Source: Hongsoonwoonella zoysiae (GTDB lineage: Bacteria > Pseudomonadota > Alphaproteobacteria > Rhizobiales > Stappiaceae). Taken from it: a stretch of DNA of 64,000 nucleotides. A program made the position numbers and the translations under genes. The notes under the pieces are model-generated. The model did no database searches. It worked only from the letters and a program-made list of their open reading frames with translations, and was not told the origin of the DNA. The stretch is from contig NZ_JABRXF010000001.1 in the NCBI RefSeq assembly GCF_013266695.1, positions 574,236 through 638,235 on the forward strand, read 5' to 3'. Below are positions 20,417 through 30,907 of the stretch, one piece after another (positions within the stretch are counted from its first letter, which is position 1; the number at the start of each line of letters is the position of its first letter).

Positions 20417-22582
20417 ATGCGACGCAGCCAATGGTTCTGGCTCGCCGCGGGCTGGATCGGATTCGCTCTCCTGCCGTGGTACGACACGCCGTTGTCCGAC
20501 GACCGGACATGGTCCCTGCCCGCTCTTTTTGCCGGCCTCTTCGGCTCCGCGCCTTGGCTCCTGCCGTTGCTGGTGCCCCTGCTCTTGCCGATCGTCTATC
20601 TGACGAAGGATGTGCACGCTCGCGCCACGTCACTGACGGCGGCCGGCATCATCGGCATCGCATATATGATCCTGCAGGGCTTCGCCTTCGGTTTGAACGG
20701 CTGGTCCTGGACATTCCTTGAAAGCCTGCTGGGTTCAACAGACGGTTTTCAAAACGGCTTCGGCTACGGCGCGAACGTAACGCTCTTCTCGTTCCTTTTC
20801 ATGCTGACGGAAGGCCTTGCCGCGCGCGGCTGGATGAAAGGCGACCGGTTCGTCACGGGCGCGATCGGCCTCGTGATCGGCACGATACTCTTCTTCGTCT
20901 TCCTGCCCGTCAGCACGATCCTGACGAATGCCGCCATACCCGACGGCGAACAATCGGCACTCGTCTCTTTCTTTCACAGGATGACGGACCAGGATATCTG
21001 GAGTCTTTCCTGCATCAGCGAAAACCGGCGTTGCGGCGTCTTCTGGAACAGCCTGCGCCTTGGCGTCCTGACCGGTGCAATCACCACCCTTCTCGGGCTT
21101 GCCTTCGCGCTGGTCGCGACGCGCACGAATTTCCCCTTCAAGCGCGGCTTGCGGCTGCTCACTGTTCTGCCGATCATCACGCCGCCCTTCGTGATCAGCC
21201 TTGCGATCATCCTGCTCTTCGGACGCAACGGTACGGTGACGAACTTCTTCGCGGACGCCTTCGATGTCGCGCCGTCTCGTTGGATCTACGGGCTGCCCGG
21301 CATTCTCATCACTCAGGCGCTCGCTTTCACGCCCATCGCCTTCCTCGTTCTGATCGGCGTCGTGCAGGGCATCGCTCCTTCCATGGAAGAAGCCTCGCAC
21401 ACACTGCGCGCCAACCGGTGGCAGACATTCAAATACGTCACCTGGCCGCTCCTGCGCCCCGGCCTTGCCAACGCCTTCCTCATCGGCTTTATCGAAAGCC
21501 TCGCGGACTTCGGCAACCCGCTCGTTCTCGGCGGCAATTACGACGTTCTTTCGACCAAGATCTTCTTCGCCGTCGTGGGATCGCAAAACGACCCCGGCCG
21601 TGCGGGCGCGCTTGCCATCGTCCTTTTGATGCTGTGCGTCGGCGCGTTCTACGTACAGCGCCGCTGGCTCGGCAAGAAATCCTACCAGACGCTGACCGGA
21701 AAGGGAGATTCCGGCCGGCCTTCCGAGCTTCCTCGCGGGCTGAAATACGTTTGCTACGCAACCGCCATTCCCTGGGCGATCTTCACGCTGATCCTCTATA
21801 CGATGATCATGTTCGGCGGCTTCGTGAAGAACTGGGGCCGGGACAACAGCTTCTCGCTCGACCATTTCGCCGCAAACTTCGGGCTGGAATGGACCGACTT
21901 CGGACTTCTCTGGTCGGGACGGGCGTGGGATTCGCTGTTTACCACGCTGGAGATTGCCGCCATCTCGGCACCGCTGACCGCCGGCATGGGCCTCCTCACG
22001 GCCTATCTGCTGGTGCGCCAGCGCTTCGCCGGCCAGGCGGGTTTCGAGTTCATCACCATGTTGAGCTTCGCCATTCCCGGTACGGTTATCGGCGTCAGCT
22101 ACATTCTCGCCTTCAACACGCCTCCGCTGGAGATCACCGGCACGGGCATCATCCTCGTGCTCTGCTTCATTTACCGCAACATGCCGGTCAGCATCCGCGC
22201 CGGCGTGGCGGCGATGAGCCAGATCGACAAGAGCCTCGACGAATGCGCGATGACGCTCGGCGCGACCAGCGCCCAGACGGTGCGCCGCGTGGTGCTGCCG
22301 CTGCTTCGGCCCGCGATCGTGGCGGCTCTCGTCTATTCTTTCGTACGTGCGATCACATCGGTCAGCGCAGTGATCTTCCTTGTCAGTGCGCGCTACGACC
22401 TTGCGACATCCTATATCGTCGGCCGTGTGGAAAACGGCGAATACGGCCTCGCAATCGCCTACAGCGCAACGCTGATCGTCATCATGGCAGCGGCCATCAC
22501 CCTCATCCAGTTCGCCGTCGGCGAGCGCAAGGTTTCAAGAAGAACATCCTCTGACGCAGTCAAACAGGAGGTCCCCGCATGA
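20417..22582 (+). CDS. afuB: AfuB-type ABC permease with two fused transmembrane modules
   Basis: 721 residues from ATG 20417 (AAGGA upstream). Two BPD_transp_1 modules are joined in one chain: the first EAA loop reads MEEASHTLRANRWQTFKYV and the second DECAMTLGATSAQTVRRVV, each followed by PLLRP. An N-terminal block of several extra helices (about residues 1-190) precedes module one. The FbpB/AfuB/ThiP families share this fused form. The stop overlaps the afuC ATG. Substrate follows from AfuA, so hexose phosphate is predicted rather than iron. Confidence 0.88.
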   Translation: MRRSQWFWLAAGWIGFALLPWYDTPLSDDRTWSLPALFAGLFGSAPWLLPLLVPLLLPIVYLTKDVHARATSLTAAGIIGIAYMILQGFAFGLNGWSWTFLESLLGSTDGFQNGFGYGANVTLFSFLFMLTEGLAARGWMKGDRFVTGAIGLVIGTILFFVFLPVSTILTNAAIPDGEQSALVSFFHRMTDQDIWSLSCISENRRCGVFWNSLRLGVLTGAITTLLGLAFALVATRTNFPFKRGLRLLTVLPIITPPFVISLAIILLFGRNGTVTNFFADAFDVAPSRWIYGLPGILITQALAFTPIAFLVLIGVVQGIAPSMEEASHTLRANRWQTFKYVTWPLLRPGLANAFLIGFIESLADFGNPLVLGGNYDVLSTKIFFAVVGSQNDPGRAGALAIVLLMLCVGAFYVQRRWLGKKSYQTLTGKGDSGRPSELPRGLKYVCYATAIPWAIFTLILYTMIMFGGFVKNWGRDNSFSLDHFAANFGLEWTDFGLLWSGRAWDSLFTTLEIAAISAPLTAGMGLLTAYLLVRQRFAGQAGFEFITMLSFAIPGTVIGVSYILAFNTPPLEITGTGIILVLCFIYRNMPVSIRAGVAAMSQIDKSLDECAMTLGATSAQTVRRVVLPLLRPAIVAALVYSFVRAITSVSAVIFLVSARYDLATSYIVGRVENGEYGLAIAYSATLIVIMAAAITLIQFAVGERKVSRRTSSDAVKQEVPA

Positions 22583-23646
22583 GCGTCGACACCAAATCGG
22601 GCGGCGTTGAATTCCGCGATGTCACCCGCCGTTTCGGAAACGTCGTCGCCGTCGACAACGTAAGTTTTACGGCCGCTCCCGGCACGCTTGTCACGCTGCT
22701 CGGCCCGTCGGGCTGCGGCAAAACCACGACCTTGCGCATGATCGCGGGGCTTGAATCCGTCAGCGAAGGCAAGGTCCTGATCGGCGGCAAGGACGTGACG
22801 CTGCTTCACGCAACGGACCGCAACGTGGCCATGGTCTTCCAGAGCTATGCGCTCTTTCCGCATATGACGGTGATCGAGAACGTTTCCTTCGGCCTCGAAA
22901 TGTCCGGCATCTCGCGCAAGGACCGGGAGGAAAAGGCGGCCGAAGGCCTCAGGCTCGTCGGCCTGGCAGGCTACGAAAACCGCCTGCCGAGCGAGCTTTC
23001 CGGCGGCCAGCAGCAGCGCGTGGCCGTGGCGCGCGCACTCGTTCTCGAACCGGAAGTGCTTCTTTTCGACGAGCCGCTTTCCAACCTCGACGCCAAGCTG
23101 CGCCGGCGCATGCGCGACGACATCCGCGATCTGCAGCAAAGCCTGGGCCTGACCTCCATCTATGTCACCCACGACCAGGAGGAAGCGCTTGCCGTTTCCG
23201 ACAAGATCATCGTGATGAACAGGGCCGTCATCGCCCAGGAAGGCACGCCCCGTGATCTGTACGAGCGCCCGGCCGACCGCTTTGTCGCCGACTTCATAGG
23301 CGGCGCCAACCTGATCGAAGGCCGGATCACGGGCCGGGCCGAACGCTCCGCCATGGTGGATGTCGGCGGTGTTCACATCAAGGTGCCGGACCGTCCGGAA
23401 GCCCCGGAGGATGTGCTCGTCGCGATCCGCCCGAACGCCATCCGCCTCGACACCACCCGCAAGGAGGAGGGTCTCCCGGTCGTCGTGCGAAAGTCCGTCT
23501 ACCTCGGCTCGCACATGGAATACGCGCTTGAAAGCGACGTCGGCGAACTCTTCGCTATCGATCATAATGTCGCCGGCGCCGTTGCGCCCGGCACCGATGC
23601 GGTGGCATGTTTCAACGAAACGGGGATGGCGCTGGTGGCAAGGTAA
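22579..23646 (+). CDS. afuC: AfuC-type ABC transporter ATP-binding protein
   Basis: 355-residue ATPase. Walker A GPSGCGKTTTLR, Q-loop VFQSYALFPH, signature LSGGQQQRVAVARAL, Walker [13 protein letters not shown] and switch His in YVTHDQEEAL are all intact. A C-terminal TOBE-like domain spans about residues 245-355 (ANLIEGRITG..., LVAIRPNAIRL). AGGAGG precedes the ATG, which overlaps the afuB stop. Last gene of the transporter; a hybrid kinase follows after about 47 bases. Confidence 0.9.
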   Translation: MSVDTKSGGVEFRDVTRRFGNVVAVDNVSFTAAPGTLVTLLGPSGCGKTTTLRMIAGLESVSEGKVLIGGKDVTLLHATDRNVAMVFQSYALFPHMTVIENVSFGLEMSGISRKDREEKAAEGLRLVGLAGYENRLPSELSGGQQQRVAVARALVLEPEVLLFDEPLSNLDAKLRRRMRDDIRDLQQSLGLTSIYVTHDQEEALAVSDKIIVMNRAVIAQEGTPRDLYERPADRFVADFIGGANLIEGRITGRAERSAMVDVGGVHIKVPDRPEAPEDVLVAIRPNAIRLDTTRKEEGLPVVVRKSVYLGSHMEYALESDVGELFAIDHNVAGAVAPGTDAVACFNETGMALVAR

Positions 23647-23693
23647 GCACAAACGGGGCCTTGCCGTCCGAATAGCCCCTCATGCGGGGAAAC

Positions 23694-26366
23694 ATGTCAA
23701 GCACCCTGAGGCCGCGCGGTGTCCATGGACGGTTGATGGTGGCGCTCGGCGCGCTGGTCGGCCTGACGCTTCTTGCCGGCGTCACCGGCTGGCATGGGTT
23801 CACGCGCACCGAAACGGCGCTTGAGACCCTTCAGGCTGACAGTCTGAGCGATCTTTCTCTTGTCCTGACGGTGGCGGAGCGGAGCGCGAGCCTTGCCGCG
23901 CGCGCGCCATATATCGCCGAACTCAGAAGCGAACGGCAGATCGCGGCGGGGCGTGCCGAAATCGAGGCGCGCCTTGCCGAGTTTACCGAACTCGCCATCA
24001 GCCTGCCGCGCCTCAACGAAAAGAACATTCCCCGGCCAACGGATGTTCCTTCCGCCGTTCGCCTTGCCGCGCGCCTGGAAGGGATACTGAGGGCGCTTTT
24101 GGACGTCACCGGTGAGCGTCTCGCGGCGGACGCCGGCATGACGCACGCATTGACCGCCCTTGCCGACTTCCGGAACTCCGCCAAAAGGGTCGAAGATACA
24201 TCCAGCGACCCGAACACCCTCTCGGCGAGCCTCGTGGCGCGCCTGGGAGATGTGAGCGAACTCGTGCTGGAGGCAAGTGCGGCGGAAACGGTCAATGCAG
24301 TCGAGGAAATCCGCGAGCGTTTCGCAAAGACCGCAAAATCGGTGGAAAGCGAACTCGCCTTCGGGCCGCACGCGTCCCTCAACGGCAAGATCGATGCACT
24401 GGAGCCGATCTTCGTCAGCCGGCTCAGGCAGCTCAGCACGCGTAACCGCTCGGAGGTGTTGCTGGCGGCGATCAACACGGCGTCGGCTCAACTGACGGCG
24501 ACGGTTTCTTCCCTTGCCGACGTGGTGCGCTCATCCGCCCTCATGCGCAGCGAGGAAACGATCTCGGTTCTTCGTTTCGGCAAATCCGCGCTTCTCGCCG
24601 TCGCTGGCCTTTGCCTGCTTGCCGCCCTGGGCGCCGCCAGTTTCGTCATGCGCGACGTCGCCACGAACCTGCGCCGCGCAACCGGCGCCATGACGCGCCT
24701 CGCCGCCGGAGACCGCAGCGCGGAAGTTCCCGGCGTGGAACGGCAGGACGAACTGGGCGATCTTGCCCGCGCCTTCGACATATTCAAGCGCCAGGCTATC
24801 GAGCGCGAGGAACTTTCCGAAAAGCTCGCCGACAACGCGAAGACGCTGCAGGCGATTTTCGACAACCTTTCCGACGGAATATCGCTCTTCAACAGCCAGG
24901 GCCGCCTGATCGCCTGGAACCCGCGCTTTACGGAACTGAGCGGCCTGAACCCCGGGGAGATCCGCGAAGGCGTTTCGATGCCGGAATTGCTCGAAAGGCT
25001 TTCGGCGACCAACGTGAAGGCACGTACGGTCGACGGACGCTCAATCGACCTACCGCGTTTCGCGCGCGGACGCATCGCGCCCTTTGCGGTCCTCGAATTG
25101 CACACGCCGGATGGCCGGACGATCGAAATTCGCGCAGGCGCGATGCCCAAGGGCGGCGTGATCGCCAGCCTGACGGACCTGACCGACCGCAAGGCCCTGC
25201 AGCAGCAATTGCAGCAGGCGCAGAAGATGGAAGCCGTCGGCCAGCTTACAGGCGGAATCGCACATGATTTTAACAACCGTCTTGCGGCGATCGTTGGCAA
25301 TCTTCAGCTCATCCATGACGACGATTCCGCCTCCCAAAAGCTGAAAAGCCGCTCTCTGCGCGCCCTCGAAGCAGCCGAAGGCGGCGCTGCCATGACGCAG
25401 CGTCTTCTCTCCTTCGCCCGCCGGCAGGCACTTCTGCCGCAGGTGACTGACCTTAACGATCTTGTGGAGAGCCTGAACGACCTGCTCGGCTACAGCCTCG
25501 ATCCGGGCATCGAGCTTCTGCTCGACCTCGACCGCGCGATCCCTCCTGTCATGGTCGATCCGGCGCAAATGGAAAACGCGCTCTTCAACCTCGTCTTCAA
25601 CAGCAGAGACGCCATCGACGGGCGCGGGCAGATCACCATCACGACGCGCTCGAAGCCGGATGCGCAGGGCGGAACCGGTGAAGTCGCGATCTTTGTAAGC
25701 GATACCGGCAGTGGTATGACCGCCGATGTCCGGGCAAGGGTTCTGGAGCCTTTCTTCACCACGAAACCCTTCGGACGCGGAAGCGGTCTCGGACTTTCGA
25801 TGGTCTATGGCTTCGTGCGCCAGTCCGGAGGACGCATCGAGATCGAAAGCGCGCCGTCGAAGGGGACGTCAATCGAGCTTCGCTTCCCCGCCGCGAACAC
25901 GGCAAGGCTGCCCGAGCCGGCCAAGGCTGCGGCCATTTCCCCGCCCCAGGCAAATGGGGAGAGGATTCTGGTTGTAGAAGATGAGGACCTCGTCCGTGAA
26001 ACGGCGGTCGACATGCTTTCCAGCCTTGGTTACCTGGTAACCGCGGTCTCCAATGCGGATGACGCGCTGGAGAGTATCCGGGCGGAAAATTTCGACCTGC
26101 TCTTCACCGACGTTGTGCTGGCCGGCGGGGTAAACGGCCCCGAACTTGCGGAACATGCATTGAAGGTCCGGCCGCGGCTGCCGGTGCTTTTCTGCTCCGG
26201 CTTCATGCGCCAGACGCCGCCGGACCGGCCATCGCCTCCCATGCCCGAACGTATTCTGGAAAAGCCATACCGGCGGGAAACCCTGGCGCTTCGTGTGCGT
26301 GAAGTCCTCAATGACGCCAGGCTTCAGGAAACCGCCAGCGGTTCGACCGGCGCGTCGAACACATAA
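23694..26366 (+). CDS. Hybrid sensor histidine kinase with periplasmic helical domain, HAMP, PAS, and receiver
   Basis: About 890 residues. ATG 23694 has GGGG just upstream; ATG 23682 is an alternative four codons earlier. Order: TM helix near residues 14-36, a long helical periplasmic region (TorS/NarX-like) to about 300, TM2 (SALLAVAGLCLLAALGAASF), HAMP, PAS (LQAIFDNLSDGISLFNSQGR), HisKA box GGIAHDFNNRLAAIVGNL, HATPase (NLVFNSRDAIDGRG, DTGSGM, GSGLGLSMVYG) and a receiver with acceptor Asp in FDLLFTDVVL. It directly follows afuABC and ends overlapping the OmpR-type regulator, suggesting a UhpBA-like sensing role for sugar phosphate. Ligand not known. Confidence 0.88.
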   Translation: MSSTLRPRGVHGRLMVALGALVGLTLLAGVTGWHGFTRTETALETLQADSLSDLSLVLTVAERSASLAARAPYIAELRSERQIAAGRAEIEARLAEFTELAISLPRLNEKNIPRPTDVPSAVRLAARLEGILRALLDVTGERLAADAGMTHALTALADFRNSAKRVEDTSSDPNTLSASLVARLGDVSELVLEASAAETVNAVEEIRERFAKTAKSVESELAFGPHASLNGKIDALEPIFVSRLRQLSTRNRSEVLLAAINTASAQLTATVSSLADVVRSSALMRSEETISVLRFGKSALLAVAGLCLLAALGAASFVMRDVATNLRRATGAMTRLAAGDRSAEVPGVERQDELGDLARAFDIFKRQAIEREELSEKLADNAKTLQAIFDNLSDGISLFNSQGRLIAWNPRFTELSGLNPGEIREGVSMPELLERLSATNVKARTVDGRSIDLPRFARGRIAPFAVLELHTPDGRTIEIRAGAMPKGGVIASLTDLTDRKALQQQLQQAQKMEAVGQLTGGIAHDFNNRLAAIVGNLQLIHDDDSASQKLKSRSLRALEAAEGGAAMTQRLLSFARRQALLPQVTDLNDLVESLNDLLGYSLDPGIELLLDLDRAIPPVMVDPAQMENALFNLVFNSRDAIDGRGQITITTRSKPDAQGGTGEVAIFVSDTGSGMTADVRARVLEPFFTTKPFGRGSGLGLSMVYGFVRQSGGRIEIESAPSKGTSIELRFPAANTARLPEPAKAAAISPPQANGERILVVEDEDLVRETAVDMLSSLGYLVTAVSNADDALESIRAENFDLLFTDVVLAGGVNGPELAEHALKVRPRLPVLFCSGFMRQTPPDRPSPPMPERILEKPYRRETLALRVREVLNDARLQETASGSTGASNT

Positions 26367-27070
26367 CCTAGCCCGCGTTCGGTGCGGATGAAGCACGGAT
26401 TTCGCGGGCTCGGCTCGATCTTCCGCCTTAGCCTCAGGATAAGCACATCGACCGTCCGGTCGAACACATCGTCATTGCGCCGGCGCATGAGATCGAGAAG
26501 CTGGTTGCGCGAAAGCACACGCCCGCGCGCCTCGACGAGGGCGGCTAGAAGATCGAATTCCGACACCGTGAGCGAAACCGGCTCGCCGGCCGGGTCGGTA
26601 AGCCTGCGGCCGTCAAGATCGAGGGAAAAGCCCAGGAAGCGATAGCCGCGCCGCTGCACTTCGGCCGACACCGCCGAAATCTGGCCCGGCGCCTTGCGGC
26701 GAAGCACGGCCTTCACCCGGGCGAGCAGCTCGCGCGGATTGAACGGCTTGACCATATAGTCGTCCGCGCCGATCTCCAGGCCGACGATGCGATCGACGTC
26801 GCTGCCGCGCCCGGTCAGCATGATGATCGGAATATCGCTCGACGAGCGGATGGAACCGGCCACGGCAAGTCCGTCCCGGTCCGGGAGTTGCAGATCCAGG
26901 ATGATCAATTCCGGAGGGTTTACATCTCCCATGAGCTTCGCAAGCGCGCCCGCGCTATCGCACGCCAGCGCGCTGAAGCCGCCTTCCTGCAGAATGTCGA
27001 CCACCGTGTCGCGGACAATCCGGTCGTCCTCGACGACCGCCACACGTCCACCCGTTGCCGACGATGTCAT
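26324..27070 (-). CDS. OmpR/PhoB-type response regulator
   Basis: 248 residues: a receiver domain (VAVVEDDRIVRDTV, phospho-acceptor Asp in LIILDLQLPDRDG, TGRGSDVDR, Lys in YMVKPFNPRELLARV) and a C-terminal winged helix (LTVSEFDLLAALVEARGRV, DVLILRLRRKIE, RTERGLGYVF). It is convergent with the hybrid kinase and their 3' ends overlap by 43 bases, making it the likely partner. It also lies 120 bases downstream of aglK on the same strand, so read-through from the alpha-glucoside operon is possible. No target site could be named. Confidence 0.9.
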   Translation of the reverse strand: MTSSATGGRVAVVEDDRIVRDTVVDILQEGGFSALACDSAGALAKLMGDVNPPELIILDLQLPDRDGLAVAGSIRSSSDIPIIMLTGRGSDVDRIVGLEIGADDYMVKPFNPRELLARVKAVLRRKAPGQISAVSAEVQRRGYRFLGFSLDLDGRRLTDPAGEPVSLTVSEFDLLAALVEARGRVLSRNQLLDLMRRRNDDVFDRTVDVLILRLRRKIEPSPRNPCFIRTERGLGYVFDAPVEPLAVS

Positions 27071-27131
27071 CGGCCTCCTCCCGCAATGCCGTCGCTCTTT
27101 TGTTCTTTAGCCGCGTAAATGTTTCACGACT

Positions 27132-27147
27132 CTTGCCGAACGGCAAG
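27132..27147. promoter_or_regulatory. 16-bp palindrome between aglK and the response regulator
   Basis: CTTGCCGAACGGCAAG is an inverted repeat (7-bp arms, AA centre) 62 bases before the regulator's start. It may be an operator for the regulator's own promoter or a weak terminator after aglK; a T-run is missing. Confidence 0.35.
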
Positions 27148-27190
27148 CGGAAGCACGCCTGTGGATGCCTGCAGGTAGGAAGACGCTACG

Positions 27191-28288
<1,098 letters not shown>

Positions 28289-28388
28289 TGTTTTCCTCCC
28301 GCAAGATCAATCTGCAATCAGGCAGGACCGCGTGAATGCAAGAAAGTTGACCATCTTCATTTCGCCTGCGTGTCGTTGCGCCGCCGCG

Positions 28389-30047
28389 TCAAATCCGGAA
28401 GAATCCAGCGTCATGCCCGTCGAGCCGCAGCACCCCTTCCTGTATGAGCCCCGTAAAGCCGTGCCCCTCAAAAAGCGTCGGCTGCATGAGATCGCCCAAC
28501 GGCACGCTCGAAGGTTCCGCCGCCAGATTGAAGGCGCAAAGAACCGCTTCGCCGCCCTCTTCGCGCACGAAAGCCAGAACCGGTTCCGGCAAATCGAGGA
28601 AACGGATCGAGCCTTTGCGCAACGCCGCACTCCGCGACCGCCAGGAGAGAAAACGACGCACGCGGGACAGAACGGACCCGGGATCGTTCTTCTGCGCAGA
28701 AACGGCGCGCATGGCATGGTCCGCCGGAACGGGCAACCATGGGTCCGCGCTTGAAAAACCGGCGTGCGCCGCGCTGTCGGACCAGGGCATCGGCGTACGG
28801 CAACCGTCCCGGCCCTTGTATTCTGGCCAGAACTGGCGCCCGTAAGGGTCCTGAAGCTTCTCGAAAGGAACGTCCGCCTCCACGAGGCCAAGCTCCTCGC
28901 CCTGATAAATGCATGGACTGCCCCGGAGCGAGGCGACGAGGGCGACCAGCATCGGAGCCGCACGGTTGATGTCGTGATCAAGGTTCCAGCGCGAGATCAC
29001 ACGCCGCACGTCGTGATTGGAAAATGCCCAGCTTGGCCAGCCGGATCCGATCGCCGCCTCGAAATCCTCCACCGTCTTGCGGATGAACCGGGCCGAGAAA
29101 TTTTCGGACAGAAGGTCGAACGTATAGGCCATGTTGAGACGCTTTCCGGCCTGCGTGTAGGCCGCCATCGTGGCGAGCGGATCGTGATCCGCGCCGATTT
29201 CGCCAATGGTGGCAACGCCGGAGTAGCTGTCGCAAAGCTTCCGGAGACGTTCCAGAAACGCGAGGTTTTCCGGCTGCGTCTTGTCGTGGATGTGGTCCTG
29301 ATAGGCGTAAGGGTTTGAAAGTGCTACGCCAGCTACCCTCGCCTTGTCCCCAACCGGCGGATTGTCCTTCAACTCCTTGTCGTGGAAGTAGAAGTTGACC
29401 GTGTCCAGTCGAAAACCGTCGACACCGCGATCCAGCCAGAAGCGGGCTGCATCAAGCACCGCATCCTGAACCTGCGGGTTGTGATAGTTGAGGTCCGGCT
29501 GCGATTTCAGGAAGTTATGCAGATAATACTGATGCCGGCGCGTGTCCCACTCCCAGGCCGGGCCGCCGAAAACCGATAGCCAATTGTTGGGCGGCGTGCC
29601 GTCCGGTTTCGCATCCGCCCAGACATACCAGTCCGCCTTGTCGTTTTCGCGGTTCGACCGGCTTTCGGCAAACCACGGATGCTGGTCGGAAGTGTGCGAA
29701 ATAACGAGATCGATCAGCACCTTCAGTCCGCGCTCATGTGCGGCCTCCACCAGGCGGTCGAAATCGGCAAGCGTGCCGAACATCGGATCGACATCGCAGA
29801 AATCCGCGACGTCGTAGCCGAAATCGTCCATCGGCGAACGAAAGAACGGCGAAATCCAGATCGCATCCGCGCCGAGCTCCGCGATGTGGTCGATATGGTC
29901 GACGATGCCGGGCAGGTCGCCGATGCCGTCGCCGTTGGAATCGGCGAACGAGCGCGGATAGACCTGATAGATGACCGCCCCGCGCCACCAGTCCGCGTGA
30001 GCGGGCGAACGGGCTGCAACCGGCGTTTCTGCATGCAATGACGACAT
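28389..30047 (-). CDS. aglA: GH13 alpha-glucosidase
   Basis: 552 residues from ATG 30047 (MSSLHAETP; AAGGGACA upstream); the open frame extends further but overlaps aglG. GH13 landmarks are WWRGAVIYQVYPRSFADS, the nucleophile Asp in GFRLDTVNFYF, the acid/base Glu in TIGEIGADHDP and the third acid in FSNHDVRRVI. No signal peptide, so it acts in the cytoplasm on imported alpha-glucosides, releasing glucose (and fructose from sucrose). Position between aglG and aglK is the classical agl order. Confidence 0.93.
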   Translation of the reverse strand: MSSLHAETPVAARSPAHADWWRGAVIYQVYPRSFADSNGDGIGDLPGIVDHIDHIAELGADAIWISPFFRSPMDDFGYDVADFCDVDPMFGTLADFDRLVEAAHERGLKVLIDLVISHTSDQHPWFAESRSNRENDKADWYVWADAKPDGTPPNNWLSVFGGPAWEWDTRRHQYYLHNFLKSQPDLNYHNPQVQDAVLDAARFWLDRGVDGFRLDTVNFYFHDKELKDNPPVGDKARVAGVALSNPYAYQDHIHDKTQPENLAFLERLRKLCDSYSGVATIGEIGADHDPLATMAAYTQAGKRLNMAYTFDLLSENFSARFIRKTVEDFEAAIGSGWPSWAFSNHDVRRVISRWNLDHDINRAAPMLVALVASLRGSPCIYQGEELGLVEADVPFEKLQDPYGRQFWPEYKGRDGCRTPMPWSDSAAHAGFSSADPWLPVPADHAMRAVSAQKNDPGSVLSRVRRFLSWRSRSAALRKGSIRFLDLPEPVLAFVREEGGEAVLCAFNLAAEPSSVPLGDLMQPTLFEGHGFTGLIQEGVLRLDGHDAGFFRI

Positions 30048-30073
30048 GGATTGTCCCTTGATTGCGTGTCGCG

Positions 30074-30907
30074 TCAGCCTTTCACCGCGCCGGCGGTAAG
30101 GCCCGAAACGATGCGCCGCTGGAAGATGAGAACGAGAACGACGACAGGAACGGTCACGATCACCGATGCCGCCATGATATTGCCCCAGGGAAGCTCGAAC
30201 TGGCTCGCGCCCGAAAGCAGCGCGATCGCGACCGGGACCGTGCGCTGTTCCGCCGAAAGCGTGAAGGTGAGCGCGAAGAGGAATTCGTTCCACGCCGCGA
30301 TGAAGGCAAGCAGGCCGGTGGTGACCATCGCCGGCCACATCAGCGGCATGAATATCCTGCTGACGACCGTCCAGGGCGATGCCCCGTCCACATAGGCCGC
30401 TTCCTCCAGTTCCTTCGGCAATTCGCGCATGAAGGTGGTAAGCACCCAGACGGTGAACGGCAGCGTCAGGATCAGGTTGGAAAGGATAAGACCCGGCAGG
30501 GAATTATAAATGCCGAGCGTGCGGATAAGCTCGAACATGCCGGAAAGCACGGCCACCTGCGGAAACATCGAAACGCTGAGGATCGTCAAAAGCAGCAAGC
30601 CGCGCCCGGCAAACTGCACCCGGCCCAGCGCATAGGCCGCCGTCAGCCCGAGGAAGAGCGATATCGCCACCACCGTGAAAGCCACGACGACGGAATTCAG
30701 AATATTCCGGCCGAACGGCTGTTCGGTAAAGACTGAGATATAATTCCTGAAGTCGATATGGCCGGGCAGGATCGAGGCGGTGAAAAGCTGGGAACCCGAG
30801 CGGAAAGACGACAGGATTGCGTAGTAGAAGGGAAAGACCGCGAAAACCGCGATCGCGATCAGGAGCGCCCAGAAGGCTATTCTGCCTATGAAGCGTTTCG
30901 CGCTCAT
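30074..30907 (-). CDS. aglG: Alpha-glucoside ABC transporter permease (MalG-like)
   Basis: 277-residue BPD_transp_1 permease with six predicted helices. The EAA loop reads LEEAAYVDGASPWTVVSRI, followed by FMPLMWPAMVTTG. It overlaps aglF by 4 bases (ATGA) and ends 26 bases before aglA, supporting one operon. Pairs with AglF to form the channel. Confidence 0.92.
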   Translation of the reverse strand: MSAKRFIGRIAFWALLIAIAVFAVFPFYYAILSSFRSGSQLFTASILPGHIDFRNYISVFTEQPFGRNILNSVVVAFTVVAISLFLGLTAAYALGRVQFAGRGLLLLTILSVSMFPQVAVLSGMFELIRTLGIYNSLPGLILSNLILTLPFTVWVLTTFMRELPKELEEAAYVDGASPWTVVSRIFMPLMWPAMVTTGLLAFIAAWNEFLFALTFTLSAEQRTVPVAIALLSGASQFELPWGNIMAASVIVTVPVVVLVLIFQRRIVSGLTAGAVKG

